55,987 nucleotides of DNA from Flavobacterium gawalongense (GCF_007097265.1 NZ_VJZP01000029.1:1-55987); one strand, 5' to 3'. Counted from the stretch's first letter, positions 8,883 through 18,128 are shown. The notes: generated by a model not told the origin, from the sequence alone. Numbers and translations are program-made.

Positions 8883-9942
8883 TTTTGATTGTTAATTTTA
8901 CACTGTAAAGGTTGATTTGATGGTCTAATTCTAATATATGTTGTACTGGATAAATTAAATTTAGACGTTTTTGAATAAGATCATTACCTAAACCATTGCT
9001 TTCTTGTTTTAATTTTCGATTGGAATCGAACTTGTTTTTACATACAAATATGATGTTTTTCTTATTAATAAATAGCTGAACATTAATAGCATTATCTATT
9101 TTCTTATTTGTACTATGCTTAAAGGCATTTTCAATAAATGGAATAAAAACCATTGGTGCTATTGTTATACTGACTGGATTACCTATTACCTCAAATCTAA
9201 CATAATTTGCATTTGCAGTTCTTATTTTTTGTAATTCGATGTACTTCTCTATGTATTCAATCTCTTTTTTAAGTAAAATTTCATCTGTTTTCGTTTCGTA
9301 CAGCATAAAACGCAAAATATCGGATAGCTTATTTAAATAATTCGAAGCTTCTGTCGCATCCTTTAAAATCAACACATCGATGTTGTTCAGCGTATTAAAT
9401 AGAAAATGAGGATCCAGCTGGGATTTTATCAATGCCATTTCTGTTTCATGATTTTTTTGTTTCAATTCTTCTTTCAACTTTATTTCATTAACCCAAGTAA
9501 TAAAACCTTTAAGTATTAATGCTGCTAAACCAGATATTGAAGCAATAAAGCTCATAAATAGTATTGTTCTGATAGCGGTAGACCTACCGTTTATCCCTCC
9601 TTTATCCATGTCAATAAGTTGTCCCGATTCTATTAAATACCGCATCACAATATAGGCTATTATCGAAGTACCTACTGAAATTAGTATGCCAAAAAAAAAG
9701 GAAAGGAAAAACTTTTTTTGCTGTAGGTATTTTGGAAATACTATAAAATAGCAACCATAAAATGTTAAGAATGAAGGGAGATATGCAAACAGGAAAAGGG
9801 ATTTGAAGGCATTCAAAATTCGTGCTGTTTGATCTACTGCATGACTACTGCTCCTATAGAAAACAGTTAACATGATTGCTATTAACAGTAAATAGCACAA
9901 CCAAAAACCAATATGTAGCAAAATAACGATTGATTTTTTCAT
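8875..9942 (-). CDS. LytS/YehU-type sensor histidine kinase
   Basis: A 355-residue membrane kinase. Four hydrophobic segments fill residues 1-150. A His_kinase domain follows with the phospho-His in ALIKSQLDPHFLFNTLNNID, and then a HATPase domain with the N-box FIPFIENAFKHS and the glycine motif near GLGNDLIQKRL. This four-TM, short-linker type is the usual partner of LytTR regulators in Bacteroidota. It is the first gene of the pair with the regulator at 8187. Confidence 0.92.
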   Translation of the reverse strand: MKKSIVILLHIGFWLCYLLLIAIMLTVFYRSSSHAVDQTARILNAFKSLFLFAYLPSFLTFYGCYFIVFPKYLQQKKFFLSFFFGILISVGTSIIAYIVMRYLIESGQLIDMDKGGINGRSTAIRTILFMSFIASISGLAALILKGFITWVNEIKLKEELKQKNHETEMALIKSQLDPHFLFNTLNNIDVLILKDATEASNYLNKLSDILRFMLYETKTDEILLKKEIEYIEKYIELQKIRTANANYVRFEVIGNPVSITIAPMVFIPFIENAFKHSTNKKIDNAINVQLFINKKNIIFVCKNKFDSNRKLKQESNGLGNDLIQKRLNLIYPVQHILELDHQINLYSVKLTIKNG

Positions 9943-10073
9943 AACTTCAAATTTAGTGATTTAGAAGAACAATATTCGATGATTTTAATGCCATTAGAAA
10001 ATATATTATTCCAACTGGGGATATTCGTCTGCAAGATTAGGAAAGGCTCATGCGGATGGCTGTATGAAAAATA

Positions 10074-10259
10074 TCACAATAGGATTGTTGCCTTAATTCG
10101 AGATAGAATAAAAATGAAGTTCTTTAATTTAAAATTTGATTTAAAAGATACATAGGTAACATTTTCACCTTTTCCTGTGGCTTTTGGATAGCTTCCTGCT
10201 TTAAAATAGGATGCGTCAAAAGAGAATGATAGATTTTTATTGTTGATGTTAAAGTAATT
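10074..10259 (-). pseudogene. Outer-membrane beta-barrel fragment, C-terminal strands only
   Basis: An open stretch between stops on the minus strand with no usable start. It reads LSFSFDASYFKAGSYPK, then GENVTYVSFKSNFKLKNF. Alternating aromatic residues and a final strand ending in Phe are what the last strands of a Bacteroidota outer-membrane porin look like. The frame then runs into unrelated sequence and stops at 10074. The family is not resolved. It sits about 170 bases from the recombinase gene, so it may be the stump of a gene cut when the element inserted. Confidence 0.5.
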
Positions 10260-10399
10260 CTACATTGGTAAAAGTAGAAATGTCAAAAAATAATATATTA
10301 CTTATACAGAATTTTTCATTACTAAAATTTGATAAAAACCAAAAAATTATAGGTAAAGTTTTAATATTTTTTTTTGATTTTGCATTAATTATTTTTTCA

Positions 10400-10425
10400 A
10401 AAGACAACTCAATTAAATTGTCTTT
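10400..10425 (-). terminator. Terminator-like hairpin after the recombinase
   Basis: AAAGACAA (10400-10407) pairs with TTGTCTTT (10418-10425) over a 10-nt loop. On the minus strand it starts 2 bases after the recombinase stop and is followed by TTTTG and an A/T tail. The T-run is weak. Confidence 0.5.
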
Positions 10426-10426
10426 A

Positions 10427-11671
10427 TTAGATTTTAATTTGCTTGAATTGAATATTGTTTATTGCAAATTTATCCCTCAAAATTTTCATATCCTCGCTCA
10501 CTTTTTTATCCAAAACTTTTGCGTAATGTTGAGTAGTTTGTATGTTTTTATGTCCAAGCATTTTACTTACAGTTTCAATAGGGACGCCATTTGTGAGAGT
10601 TACAGAGGTAGCAAATGTGTGTCTTGCCATATGAAAAGTAATTTCTTTTGAAATATCACATAGATCTCCAACTTCTTTGAGATAAGCATTCATTTTTTGA
10701 TTGGTCAAAATCGGCAAAATACTATCTTCATTTAAACACTTTGGATGGTTGGCATATTTTAGAATGATTTCTTGGGCAATTGGCAGCACTGGAATTTTTG
10801 ACTTGGTATCTGTTTTTTGACGGTTTTTGAATATCCATTTTTCGCCATCGATGCCTATTGCTATATGGCCTATCTTTAACCCTTTTACATCTACATAAGC
10901 CAAACCGGTGTAACAGGAAAAAATAAAAATATCCTTTACTAAAGTTAATCGTTCTGTTGAAAACCTTTTATTGTAAATTCTATTTAGTTCTTCTTCAGTA
11001 AGAAAATCTCGTTCCACTTCTTTCATTTTCCCTTCGTATCGGCTACAAGGATTTTTATCTAACCAATCGTTATCCAAACAGATTTTAATTATTTTTCTAA
11101 AATTCCTAACATATTTCACAGCAGTATTATTATTGCACTTTTTAACGCTTCGCAAGTAGAATTCAAATTCGGTTACAAAAGCATAATCAATTTTATTAAT
11201 GCTAATGTCTGAAACACTGTATTTCCATTGGATAAATTCTTGCAAGTGTTTCAAAGATATTTTGAAACGTTCCAGTGTTCCATACGCATACCCATTTCCG
11301 ATAAGTTCTTCGATTTTATCATTGTGATTTTGATAAATTGGAATTATCATTCGCTCACGTTGATGGGTTCCTAATATTCTTGATTTGAAATTCTCTAGGG
11401 ATAATTCTTCATTTTTATGGATTAGCTCCATTTGAATGTCAAAAACTTTCGATTTCATTAAATCAAGATAGTTATTTAATGTTCTAGCTTCTTCCGAGCT
11501 TCCTTTCATTTTAGATAGTTCTGGAGACCATTTGGATTTTTCAATGAATTTCTTGGAACTAAATTCGAAACGTTGGCCGTCAACTGTTAGCCGAATATAA
11601 ATTGGTAATTGTCCAGCTGCATTAGCTTTTGTGGTTTTTGCATAAATGTGTAAAGTGATTTTTGCTTTCAT
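10427..11671 (-). CDS. Tyrosine recombinase / integrase (Bacteroidota mobile-element type)
   Basis: A 414-residue site-specific recombinase. It has an arm-binding N-terminus (KTTKANAAGQLPIYIRLTVD), a SAM-like core-binding domain at about 105-200, and a C-terminal catalytic domain. Visible catalytic pieces are the HMARHTFA box (His-x-x-Arg), LGHKNIQTTQHYAKV (His and the nucleophile Tyr) and the conserved Lys region. The first catalytic Arg position reads FSCYTGLAYVDVKGL, with Ala where XerC/D has Arg, as is seen in many Bacteroidota transposon integrases. It points away from tRNA-Val, 273 bases off, the classic neighbour of an integrase. No other mobility gene is in view, so this may be the end of an element or a relic. 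Confidence 0.9.
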   Translation of the reverse strand: MKAKITLHIYAKTTKANAAGQLPIYIRLTVDGQRFEFSSKKFIEKSKWSPELSKMKGSSEEARTLNNYLDLMKSKVFDIQMELIHKNEELSLENFKSRILGTHQRERMIIPIYQNHNDKIEELIGNGYAYGTLERFKISLKHLQEFIQWKYSVSDISINKIDYAFVTEFEFYLRSVKKCNNNTAVKYVRNFRKIIKICLDNDWLDKNPCSRYEGKMKEVERDFLTEEELNRIYNKRFSTERLTLVKDIFIFSCYTGLAYVDVKGLKIGHIAIGIDGEKWIFKNRQKTDTKSKIPVLPIAQEIILKYANHPKCLNEDSILPILTNQKMNAYLKEVGDLCDISKEITFHMARHTFATSVTLTNGVPIETVSKMLGHKNIQTTQHYAKVLDKKVSEDMKILRDKFAINNIQFKQIKI

Positions 11672-11796
11672 AGTGGTAACCTTTTAATTAGTATTCAATT
11701 TAATTTTCTAAAGGATAACAAACAAGATGTACATATTCTGAACAAGCATTGAACTGGTTGTTAGTACGACTGTTTGCAAGGATTGAGAAGATTTAG

Positions 11797-11830
11797 CGAG
11801 ACCCTAAATTTTGAATTTTACAGGGTCTCG
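11797..11830. repeat. Perfect 9-bp inverted repeat between integrase and tRNA-Val
   Basis: CGAGACCCT (11797-11805) pairs with AGGGTCTCG (11822-11830) over a 16-nt AT loop. It lies upstream of the integrase start. It may be a recombinase-binding or attachment structure, or a terminator for plus-strand reading (followed by ATTTTG). Confidence 0.5.
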
Positions 11831-11887
11831 ATTTTGTCCCTTTCCAATTAAGATTGAATGAATAATTTGGTATATGCACAAAAGAAA

Positions 11888-11919
11888 AAACCCTATAAAT
11901 CGTAAGATTTATAGGGTTT
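11888..11919 (-). terminator. Rho-independent terminator of tRNA-Val
   Basis: A 14-bp perfect stem (11888-11901 with 11906-11919) has a GTAA loop. On the minus strand it lies about 25 bases past the tRNA 3' end and is followed by a T6 run. Confidence 0.85.
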
Positions 11920-11943
11920 TGAAACCATTTGTTATTAAACTTG

Positions 11944-12018
11944 TGGGCGATGAGGGGTTCGAACCCCCGACCCCCTCGGTGTAAACGAGGTGCTCTGAAC
12001 CAGCTGAGCTAATCGCCC
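11944..12018 (-). tRNA. tRNA-Val (anticodon UAC)
   Basis: On the minus strand the gene folds as a full cloverleaf. The acceptor stem is GGGCGAT with ATCGCCC, the D-arm is around GCTC..GAGC, the anticodon stem CCTCG/CGAGG holds the loop TTTACAC (anticodon TAC), and the T-arm contains GGTTCGAACCC. The discriminator base is A; CCA is not encoded. The length is 75 nt. Confidence 0.96.
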
Positions 12019-12153
12019 TTATAGGTGTGCAAAGATACATTTAGAAATTGTATTTACAAGTAAATTATCAAAAAAATAAATAAAAATTAGATAAAAATCC
12101 TTTTCATGCTCTGTAATAGCACTTTAATTATCTAATGAAACAGTACTGTTTTT

Positions 12154-12183
12154 TTGTAATGAGTCGTTATAGTCATACATTTG
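12154..12183 (+). promoter_or_regulatory. Bacteroidota promoter for the ABC exporter
   Basis: TTG at 12154-12156, 19 bases, then TACATTTG at 12176-12183, a perfect TAnnTTTG box. The expected transcript start is about 15 bases before the ATG at 12202. Confidence 0.8.
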
Positions 12184-12201
12184 TGATATAAATAATATGT
12201 A

Positions 12202-13989
12202 ATGGCACGATTCAAAGAAAACGATTTACCAAAATCAAAAATTACTGCAAGTTCACTCCATAAAGCGACTCTTATATTTCAATATGCAGGAAATCATCGT
12301 TGGAAATTTTATGTTGGTTTAGTTTTTTTACTGCTAACAGGTGCAACCGCGTTAGCTTTCCCTAAATTAATGGGAATGCTTATCGATTGTGTGAAAAATA
12401 AAGATAATGCGCAGGCTAATTATATTGCCTTGGGATTAGTTGTTATTTTATTTTTTCAATCTATTTTTTCCTTTTTCAGATTGTCTTTATTTGTCAATTT
12501 TACGGAACATACATTGGCTAATCTTAGATTAGCGTTATATAGTAATCTGGTTAAGTTACCCATGTCATTCTTTTCACAAAAGCGCGTAGGTGAATTAAAC
12601 AGCCGAATCAGTTCGGATATAACCCAAATACAAGACACCTTAACATCTACAATAGCTGAATTCTTAAGACAATTCATTTTAATTATTGGCGGTGTTCTTT
12701 TGTTGGCGAATGAAAGTATCAAATTAACGTTGCTAATGTTATCTGTAGTACCACTTGTGGCTGTTGCTGCGGTTATTTTTGGACGATTTATCAGAAAATA
12801 TTCGAAAAACGTTCAAGATAAAGTTGCCGAAAGTCAGGTTATTGTTGAAGAAACGATGCAAGGAATTAGTATTGTAAAGGCTTTTGCCAATGAATGGTAC
12901 GAAATTGCACGTTATAATGGCAAGATAAAAGAAGTCGTTAAAATAGCCATCAAGGGAGGAAAATACAGAGGATACTTCGCTTCATTCATTATTTTTTGTC
13001 TCTTTGGAGCCATTGTTGCCGTAGTTTGGTTTGGCGTTCGTTTGAGCATTAGCGGAGAGATGAGCGTAGGACAATTAATTTCGTTTGTATTATACTCTAC
13101 ATTTGTAGGTGCTTCTTTTGGAGGAATCGCTGAACTTTATGCGCAAATCCAAAAGGCAATTGGTGCAACCGAACGTGTTTTTGAATTATTAGATGAAACT
13201 CCTGAAAAAATTAATTCAATCCAAAATGCATCCTCTGCCCATAAAATAAAAGGCAATGTTACTTTCAAGAATGTAGCTTTCAGTTATCATTCGAGAAAAG
13301 AAATCAAAGTATTGAAAGATGTCAGCTTCACCGCTAATTATGGTCAAAAAATCGCCATTGTAGGTCCAAGTGGAACCGGAAAATCGACTATCGCTTCTTT
13401 ATTGCTGCGCTTCTATACTATTGATAGCGGAGAAATCTTGGTAGACGGGAAAAACATTTACGATTATGATTTAGAAAATCTTCGGGGTAATATGAGTATT
13501 GTGCCTCAAGATGTGATTTTATTTGGAGGAACCATCAAAGAAAATATCGCCTACGGAAAACCGGATGCTACTGAGGAAGAAATTCTTCTGGCTGCAAAAC
13601 AAGCCAATGCTTTAAATTTCATTGAAGGTTTTCCGGAAAAATTTGAAACTGTTGTTGGCGAAAGAGGAATTAAACTTTCTGGAGGGCAAAGGCAGCGTAT
13701 TGCAATTGCGAGAGCATTGCTAAAAAACCCAAGTATTTTGATTCTGGATGAAGCCACGTCTTCATTAGACAGCGAAAGTGAAAAACTGGTTCAGGAAGCA
13801 CTGGAGATTTTGATGGAAGGAAGAACAAGTATCATTATTGCGCACCGTCTTTCTACTATACGAAGCGCTGATCAAATTTTGGTTCTGGATAAAGGAAAAA
13901 TTACAGAACAAGGAACACATCAGGAATTAATCGCTTTAGAAAATGGAATGTATAAAAACTTAAGTAATTTGCAGTTTAGCAATTCTTAG
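12202..13989 (+). CDS. ABC exporter, fused permease-ATPase (MsbA/LmrA type)
   Basis: A 595-residue half-transporter that should work as a homodimer at the inner membrane. Residues 30-325 hold six membrane helices of the exporter fold. The ATPase domain has Walker A GPSGTGKST (388-396), signature LSGGQRQR (from 492), Walker B ILILDEATSSLDSES and the H-loop in IIAHRLSTI. Family members move lipid A precursors, lipids, peptides or drugs; the substrate cannot be read from sequence. It is a single-gene unit with a clear promoter and a bidirectional terminator behind it, shared with the convergent proline dehydrogenase gene. Confidence 0.93.
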   Translation: MARFKENDLPKSKITASSLHKATLIFQYAGNHRWKFYVGLVFLLLTGATALAFPKLMGMLIDCVKNKDNAQANYIALGLVVILFFQSIFSFFRLSLFVNFTEHTLANLRLALYSNLVKLPMSFFSQKRVGELNSRISSDITQIQDTLTSTIAEFLRQFILIIGGVLLLANESIKLTLLMLSVVPLVAVAAVIFGRFIRKYSKNVQDKVAESQVIVEETMQGISIVKAFANEWYEIARYNGKIKEVVKIAIKGGKYRGYFASFIIFCLFGAIVAVVWFGVRLSISGEMSVGQLISFVLYSTFVGASFGGIAELYAQIQKAIGATERVFELLDETPEKINSIQNASSAHKIKGNVTFKNVAFSYHSRKEIKVLKDVSFTANYGQKIAIVGPSGTGKSTIASLLLRFYTIDSGEILVDGKNIYDYDLENLRGNMSIVPQDVILFGGTIKENIAYGKPDATEEEILLAAKQANALNFIEGFPEKFETVVGERGIKLSGGQRQRIAIARALLKNPSILILDEATSSLDSESEKLVQEALEILMEGRTSIIIAHRLSTIRSADQILVLDKGKITEQGTHQELIALENGMYKNLSNLQFSNS

Positions 13990-14013
13990 TTCTAATTCAA
14001 TGACCTAAAAAAA

Positions 14014-14044
14014 AATCCATTTGCGAAAAACAAATGGATTTTTT
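14014..14044. terminator. Bidirectional terminator between ABC exporter and proline dehydrogenase
   Basis: AATCCATTTG (14014-14023) pairs with CAAATGGATT (14031-14040) over CGAAAAA. It has A's in front and T's behind, so it can end transcription from both convergent genes. Confidence 0.85.
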
Positions 14045-14109
14045 CATGACAGTTGTTATACATTTTAATATAACTGAATACTAAAGAACTGATCACTGAG
14101 AACTTTATT

Positions 14110-15279
14110 TTACTCCCCTTTTCTTCTCTTGCGTTCCGCTTTTATCATTGATAATTCCCGACTGGTTTGCCCGGCAACTGAAGTATTTTCCTCAGCACGA
14201 CGAATTAAATACGGCATCACATCTTTTACCGGACCAAAAGGCAGGTATTTAGCAACATTATAACCATTAGCGGCTAAATTGTAACTGATATTATCACTCA
14301 TTCCATACAATTGACCAAACCAGATTCTGTCATCGTTTGATTTAATTCCTTTCTCTTGCATCAACTCCATTAGAGCATAAGTACTTTCCTCATTATGGGT
14401 TCCTGCAAAAATAGACATCGTATCTAAATGTTCAATCATGTAATGCACTGCCGCATCATAATTTTCATCTGTAACCTCTTTTGAAGCACATATTGGTGAC
14501 GGATAGTCTTTCTCTTCAGCACGCGCAATTTCTTTTTCCATGTAGGCACCACGAACCAATTTCATTCCAATTAAAAACCCTTCTTTTTTGGCTTTTTCGT
14601 GTAATTTTTTCAAATAATCCAAACGATCCCAACGATACATTTGCAGCGTATTGAAAACAATTGGCTTTTCTTTATTGTATTTGCGCATCATTTCGGTAAC
14701 TAAATCATCAGCGGCATCTTGCATCCAACTTTCTTCACCATCAATAAGAAGTGCAACATTTTTTGAATGGGCGTCTTTACAAACCAAATCAAAACGCTCC
14801 ACTACTCTATTCCATTCGGCTTGTTCTTCGGCAGTTAACGTTTGTTTTTCTCCTAATTTTTCATACAATTCAAAACGTCCAAACCCAGTTGGTTTAAAAA
14901 CTGCAAAAGGAATCGCTTTGCGTTCTTTGGCAAATTCAATCGTTTTTAAAGTCATTTCCAATGCAGCATCAAACTGATCTTCCTCTTCTTTTCCTTCAAC
15001 AGAATAATCCAATACAGACGAAACACCTTTGGTAAACATTTTATCGACCACAGAAAGACAGTCAACCTCATTTACTCCGCCACAAAAATGGTCAAAAACG
15101 GTGGCGCGAATTAAACCTTCAACAGGAAGATTTGCTTTCAGTGCAAAATTAGTAACCGCAGTTCCTATTCGAACTAAAGGCTGATTATCAATCATTTTGA
15201 AAAGAAAATAAGCTCTATCGAGTTCGGTATCGCTTTTTAATGCAAACGCAACTTGTGTATTATTGAATATTTTTTCCAT
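14110..15279 (-). CDS. Proline dehydrogenase
   Basis: A 389-residue FAD enzyme that oxidises L-proline to pyrroline-5-carboxylate, feeding quinones. Family motifs are visible: KLVRGAYMEKE and the C-terminal substrate motif YLIRRAEENTSVAGQ, which matches the YLxRRxxEN signature. I place the start at 15279 (MEKIFNNTQVAF). The open frame extends 18 codons further upstream, but a consensus promoter at 15299-15333 lies inside that extension, so the upstream start would not be transcribed. It is a stand-alone enzyme, not a PutA fusion; the P5C dehydrogenase is elsewhere. Confidence 0.93.
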   Translation of the reverse strand: MEKIFNNTQVAFALKSDTELDRAYFLFKMIDNQPLVRIGTAVTNFALKANLPVEGLIRATVFDHFCGGVNEVDCLSVVDKMFTKGVSSVLDYSVEGKEEEDQFDAALEMTLKTIEFAKERKAIPFAVFKPTGFGRFELYEKLGEKQTLTAEEQAEWNRVVERFDLVCKDAHSKNVALLIDGEESWMQDAADDLVTEMMRKYNKEKPIVFNTLQMYRWDRLDYLKKLHEKAKKEGFLIGMKLVRGAYMEKEIARAEEKDYPSPICASKEVTDENYDAAVHYMIEHLDTMSIFAGTHNEESTYALMELMQEKGIKSNDDRIWFGQLYGMSDNISYNLAANGYNVAKYLPFGPVKDVMPYLIRRAEENTSVAGQTSRELSMIKAERKRRKGE

Positions 15280-15298
15280 TTTTTGTGATATTTTTGTA

Positions 15299-15333
15299 CA
15301 AATATAGATAGAGTTTTGAATATTATTCAGCAA
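15299..15333 (-). promoter_or_regulatory. Promoter of proline dehydrogenase, decides its start
   Basis: On the minus strand TATATTTG (15306 to 15299) is a perfect TAnnTTTG box. A TTG lies 24 bases before it (15333-15331). The transcript would begin near 15295, downstream of the longest possible ATG. Confidence 0.7.
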
Positions 15334-15371
15334 AAATTACCTTATTTTGCCCTTTCAATTAATCAATAAAG

Positions 15372-16439
15372 ATGCAATCAATTCAAGCCAACAATTATCC
15401 GATTCATTTCAATGAAAAAGGATATGAAGCACTAAACCTTCATTTAAAAGAGAACAAGTATTCTAACCTATTTATTATTGTAGATAGCAATACAAATGAG
15501 TTTTGTTTGCCAAAATTTCTACCTTTTTTAGAAACTGATCTTACTATTGAAATCATTGAATTTGAAGCAGGGGAACAAAACAAGAATATAGAAACCTGTG
15601 TACAAATTTGGAATGTATTAACTGAACTTGGTGCCGACAGAAAAAGTCTCGTGATTAATCTTGGTGGTGGTGTTGTTACTGATTTAGGTGGTTTTGTCGC
15701 TTCAACATTCAAAAGAGGAGTTGATTTTATTCATATTCCTACTACTCTATTGTCCATGGTTGATGCTTCTGTAGGCGGGAAAAATGGTGTTGATTTAGGG
15801 AATTTAAAAAACCAAATAGGTGTAATCAATGTGCCAAAAATGGTACTTATAGATACACAATATCTTAACACATTGCCCCAAAACGAAATGCGTTCCGGTC
15901 TTGCCGAAATGCTGAAACACGGTTTGATATATGATAAAGAATATTGGGAGCAATTTCTAGATTTGAAAGCCATTGATTTTGTCGATTTTGATGAATTAAT
16001 ATATCGTTCTGTAGAAATAAAGAATGAAATTGTCATGCAAGATCCTACTGAAAAAAACATCCGAAAATCATTGAATTTTGGTCATACACTTGGTCATGCG
16101 ATTGAAAGCTATTTTCTGGAGAATGAAAACAAAACTACTTTATTACACGGAGAAGCAATTGCTGTTGGAATGATATTGGAAAGTTACATTTCGTTAAATA
16201 AAAATTTAATCAATCAGGAGGAATATTTTCAAATAAAATCAACTATCAAGACTATATACGACGACATTGTTTTTGAAGAAAATGATATCGAACCTATTTT
16301 GGAATTGCTTATTCACGACAAAAAAAATGAGTATGGTAACATCCAGTTTGCATTGATAGAAGGCATCGGAAAAATAAAAATCAATCAATCGGTTGAAAAT
16401 GAATTAATTCTTAAAGCGTTTCAGGATTATAAATCTTAA
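15372..16439 (+). CDS. aroB: 3-dehydroquinate synthase
   Basis: A 355-residue NAD- and metal-dependent enzyme of the shikimate pathway (DAHP to 3-dehydroquinate). Seen are the nucleotide loop LGGGVVTDLGGFVAST, the substrate loop TTLLSMVDASVGGKNGVD, the metal ligands in SGLAEMLKHGL, GHTLGHAIE and LLHGEAIAVGM, and full length. It diverges from proline dehydrogenase. No other shikimate genes are adjacent. Confidence 0.96.
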   Translation: MQSIQANNYPIHFNEKGYEALNLHLKENKYSNLFIIVDSNTNEFCLPKFLPFLETDLTIEIIEFEAGEQNKNIETCVQIWNVLTELGADRKSLVINLGGGVVTDLGGFVASTFKRGVDFIHIPTTLLSMVDASVGGKNGVDLGNLKNQIGVINVPKMVLIDTQYLNTLPQNEMRSGLAEMLKHGLIYDKEYWEQFLDLKAIDFVDFDELIYRSVEIKNEIVMQDPTEKNIRKSLNFGHTLGHAIESYFLENENKTTLLHGEAIAVGMILESYISLNKNLINQEEYFQIKSTIKTIYDDIVFEENDIEPILELLIHDKKNEYGNIQFALIEGIGKIKINQSVENELILKAFQDYKS

Positions 16440-16458
16440 TTATTTTTTATAAAAAGGA

Positions 16459-16490
16459 TTGCATTACGTATATAATATTTTTTACATTTG
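16459..16490 (+). promoter_or_regulatory. Promoter before the small ORF and arginine decarboxylase
   Basis: TTG (16459-16461), 21 bases, TACATTTG (16483-16490). The expected start of transcription is only 1-3 bases before the ATG at 16496, which implies a leaderless message or use of a later start. Confidence 0.7.
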
Positions 16491-16495
16491 CTTCG

Positions 16496-16675
16496 ATGAA
16501 AAAAAGTCAAAACAAGAGAAATTATAGTTCTAAGAAAAACCAAAACAATATGTCTTTTTTAAGAATATTGAAACGTTTTTATTCTATCAAAGGAAACTTT
16601 AGTTTTGATGTTTTTCAGTATTTGAAAGCCGATCAAGAAAAGCTTCAAATTATTTATGCAAATATCAGAGTTTGA
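16496..16675 (+). CDS. Small basic protein of 59 residues, unknown
   Basis: A 59-codon frame from ATG (16496) to TGA (16673-16675). The first 30 residues are very basic (MKKSQNKRNYSSKK, later LRILKRFYSIK). The rest is amphipathic (FDVFQYLKADQEKLQIIY). It sits directly behind a consensus promoter and 52 bases before the arginine decarboxylase. An internal Met at codon 19 (16550) would give a 41-residue product and a normal leader. It could be a real small protein or a leader peptide. I do not recognise a family. Confidence 0.45.
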   Translation: MKKSQNKRNYSSKKNQNNMSFLRILKRFYSIKGNFSFDVFQYLKADQEKLQIIYANIRV

Positions 16676-16727
16676 ATTTTAGGTTAATTATTTTTACGTA
16701 TATTTAATCTAAAATCCTGAAAACTAA

Positions 16728-18128
16728 ATGAATACAAAATATTCTGATTTAATAAATCAAACCTATTACTTTCCACAAGAAGAGTTTACTTTAAACAAAG
16801 ATAATCTTCAGTTTCACAATATTGATTTAATGAAACTAGTAGAGAAATATGGCACTCCATTAAAATTTACTTATTTACCTCAAATTTCCAATAACATTAA
16901 CAAAGCCAAAAGCTGGTTTCGTAAATCGATGGAGAAAAATAAATATGAGGCTAAGTATTATTATTGTTATTGCACAAAAAGCTCTCATTTTGAATTTGTT
17001 ATGAATGAAGCTTTTAAGAACAACATTCACATTGAAACTTCATCCGCTTTTGACATTAATATTGTTGAAAATTTATTAGCAAATGGAAAAATCAATAAAA
17101 GTACTTATATCATTTGCAATGGTTTTAAAAGAGATCAATACATTGAAAACATAGCTCGGTTAGTAAACAACGGACATAAAAATGCTATTCCAATTATTGA
17201 TAACTACGAAGAACTAGATTTACTTCAAGGTCAGATAAAAGGAAAATTCAAAATTGGAATTCGTATTGCTGCCGAAGAAGAACCTAAATTTGAGTTTTAT
17301 ACTTCAAGATTAGGAATTGGATACAAAAACATCGTTCCTTTTTATAAAAAAGAAATCAAAGAAAATAAAAAATTGGAACTTAAAATGTTGCACTTTTTTA
17401 TCAATACAGGAATCAATGACAATGCATACTACTGGAATGAATTAGTAAAATGTATCAAAGTTTATGTTGCATTAAAAAAAGAATGTCCTACATTAGATGG
17501 ATTAAATATTGGTGGTGGTTTTCCAATCAAAAACTCATTGGCATTTGAATATGATTACCAGTACATGATTGATGAAATTATCAATCAAATAAAAATTGCC
17601 TGCGACGAAGCAGAAGTTGATGTTCCAAATATTTTTACAGAATTTGGTTCCTTTACGGTTGGAGAAAGTGGTGGAGCAATTTATCAGATTTTGTACCAAA
17701 AGCAACAAAATGACAGAGAAAAATGGAATATGATTGATTCCTCTTTTATTACAACTTTACCGGATACATGGGCTATTAATAAACGGTTTATCATGCTAGC
17801 AGTAAATCGTTGGAATGAAACTTACGAAAGGGTTTTGTTAGGCGGAATGACTTGTGATAGCGATGATTATTATAATTCTGAGCAAAATATGAATGCTATA
17901 TATTTGCCAAAATACAACAAAGAAAAACCATTATATATAGGTTTTTTTAATACCGGAGCGTATCAAGAAACTATAGGCGGATATGGAGGTTTACACCACT
18001 GCTTAATTCCTCAACCCAAACACATACTGATAGATAGAGATGAAAATGGAATTTTGGCAACTGAGGTTTTCTCAGAACAACAAACCTCTGATGATGTTTT
18101 AAAAATATTAGGTTACGACAAAAAATAA
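16728..18128 (+). CDS. speA: Arginine decarboxylase (PLP, alanine-racemase fold)
   Basis: A 466-residue PLP enzyme that should turn arginine into agmatine, the first step of polyamine synthesis. The barrel starts with YGTPLKFTYLPQI. The Lys of CYCTKSSHFEFVM sits where family members carry the PLP Lys. NIGGGFPIKN is the phosphate-binding glycine motif. GMTCDSDDYY near the C-terminus carries the Cys-Asp of the second active-site half. It is much shorter than E. coli SpeA (658 residues) and matches the compact type found in Bacteroidota. The deoxyhypusine-synthase homologue follows after 91 bases. Substrate specificity (Arg rather than Orn or Lys) is inferred from overall resemblance. Confidence 0.85.
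   Translation: MNTKYSDLINQTYYFPQEEFTLNKDNLQFHNIDLMKLVEKYGTPLKFTYLPQISNNINKAKSWFRKSMEKNKYEAKYYYCYCTKSSHFEFVMNEAFKNNIHIETSSAFDINIVENLLANGKINKSTYIICNGFKRDQYIENIARLVNNGHKNAIPIIDNYEELDLLQGQIKGKFKIGIRIAAEEEPKFEFYTSRLGIGYKNIVPFYKKEIKENKKLELKMLHFFINTGINDNAYYWNELVKCIKVYVALKKECPTLDGLNIGGGFPIKNSLAFEYDYQYMIDEIINQIKIACDEAEVDVPNIFTEFGSFTVGESGGAIYQILYQKQQNDREKWNMIDSSFITTLPDTWAINKRFIMLAVNRWNETYERVLLGGMTCDSDDYYNSEQNMNAIYLPKYNKEKPLYIGFFNTGAYQETIGGYGGLHHCLIPQPKHILIDRDENGILATEVFSEQQTSDDVLKILGYDKK

Noticed and set aside
10265..10651. Plus-strand ORF of 128 codons
   Set aside because: More than half lies antisense to the conserved integrase 3' end, and the product is Phe/Leu/Ile-rich without any family look.
15280..15333. 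Longer start for proline dehydrogenase
   Set aside because: A consensus promoter lies within the extension and the extra residues are not family-like.
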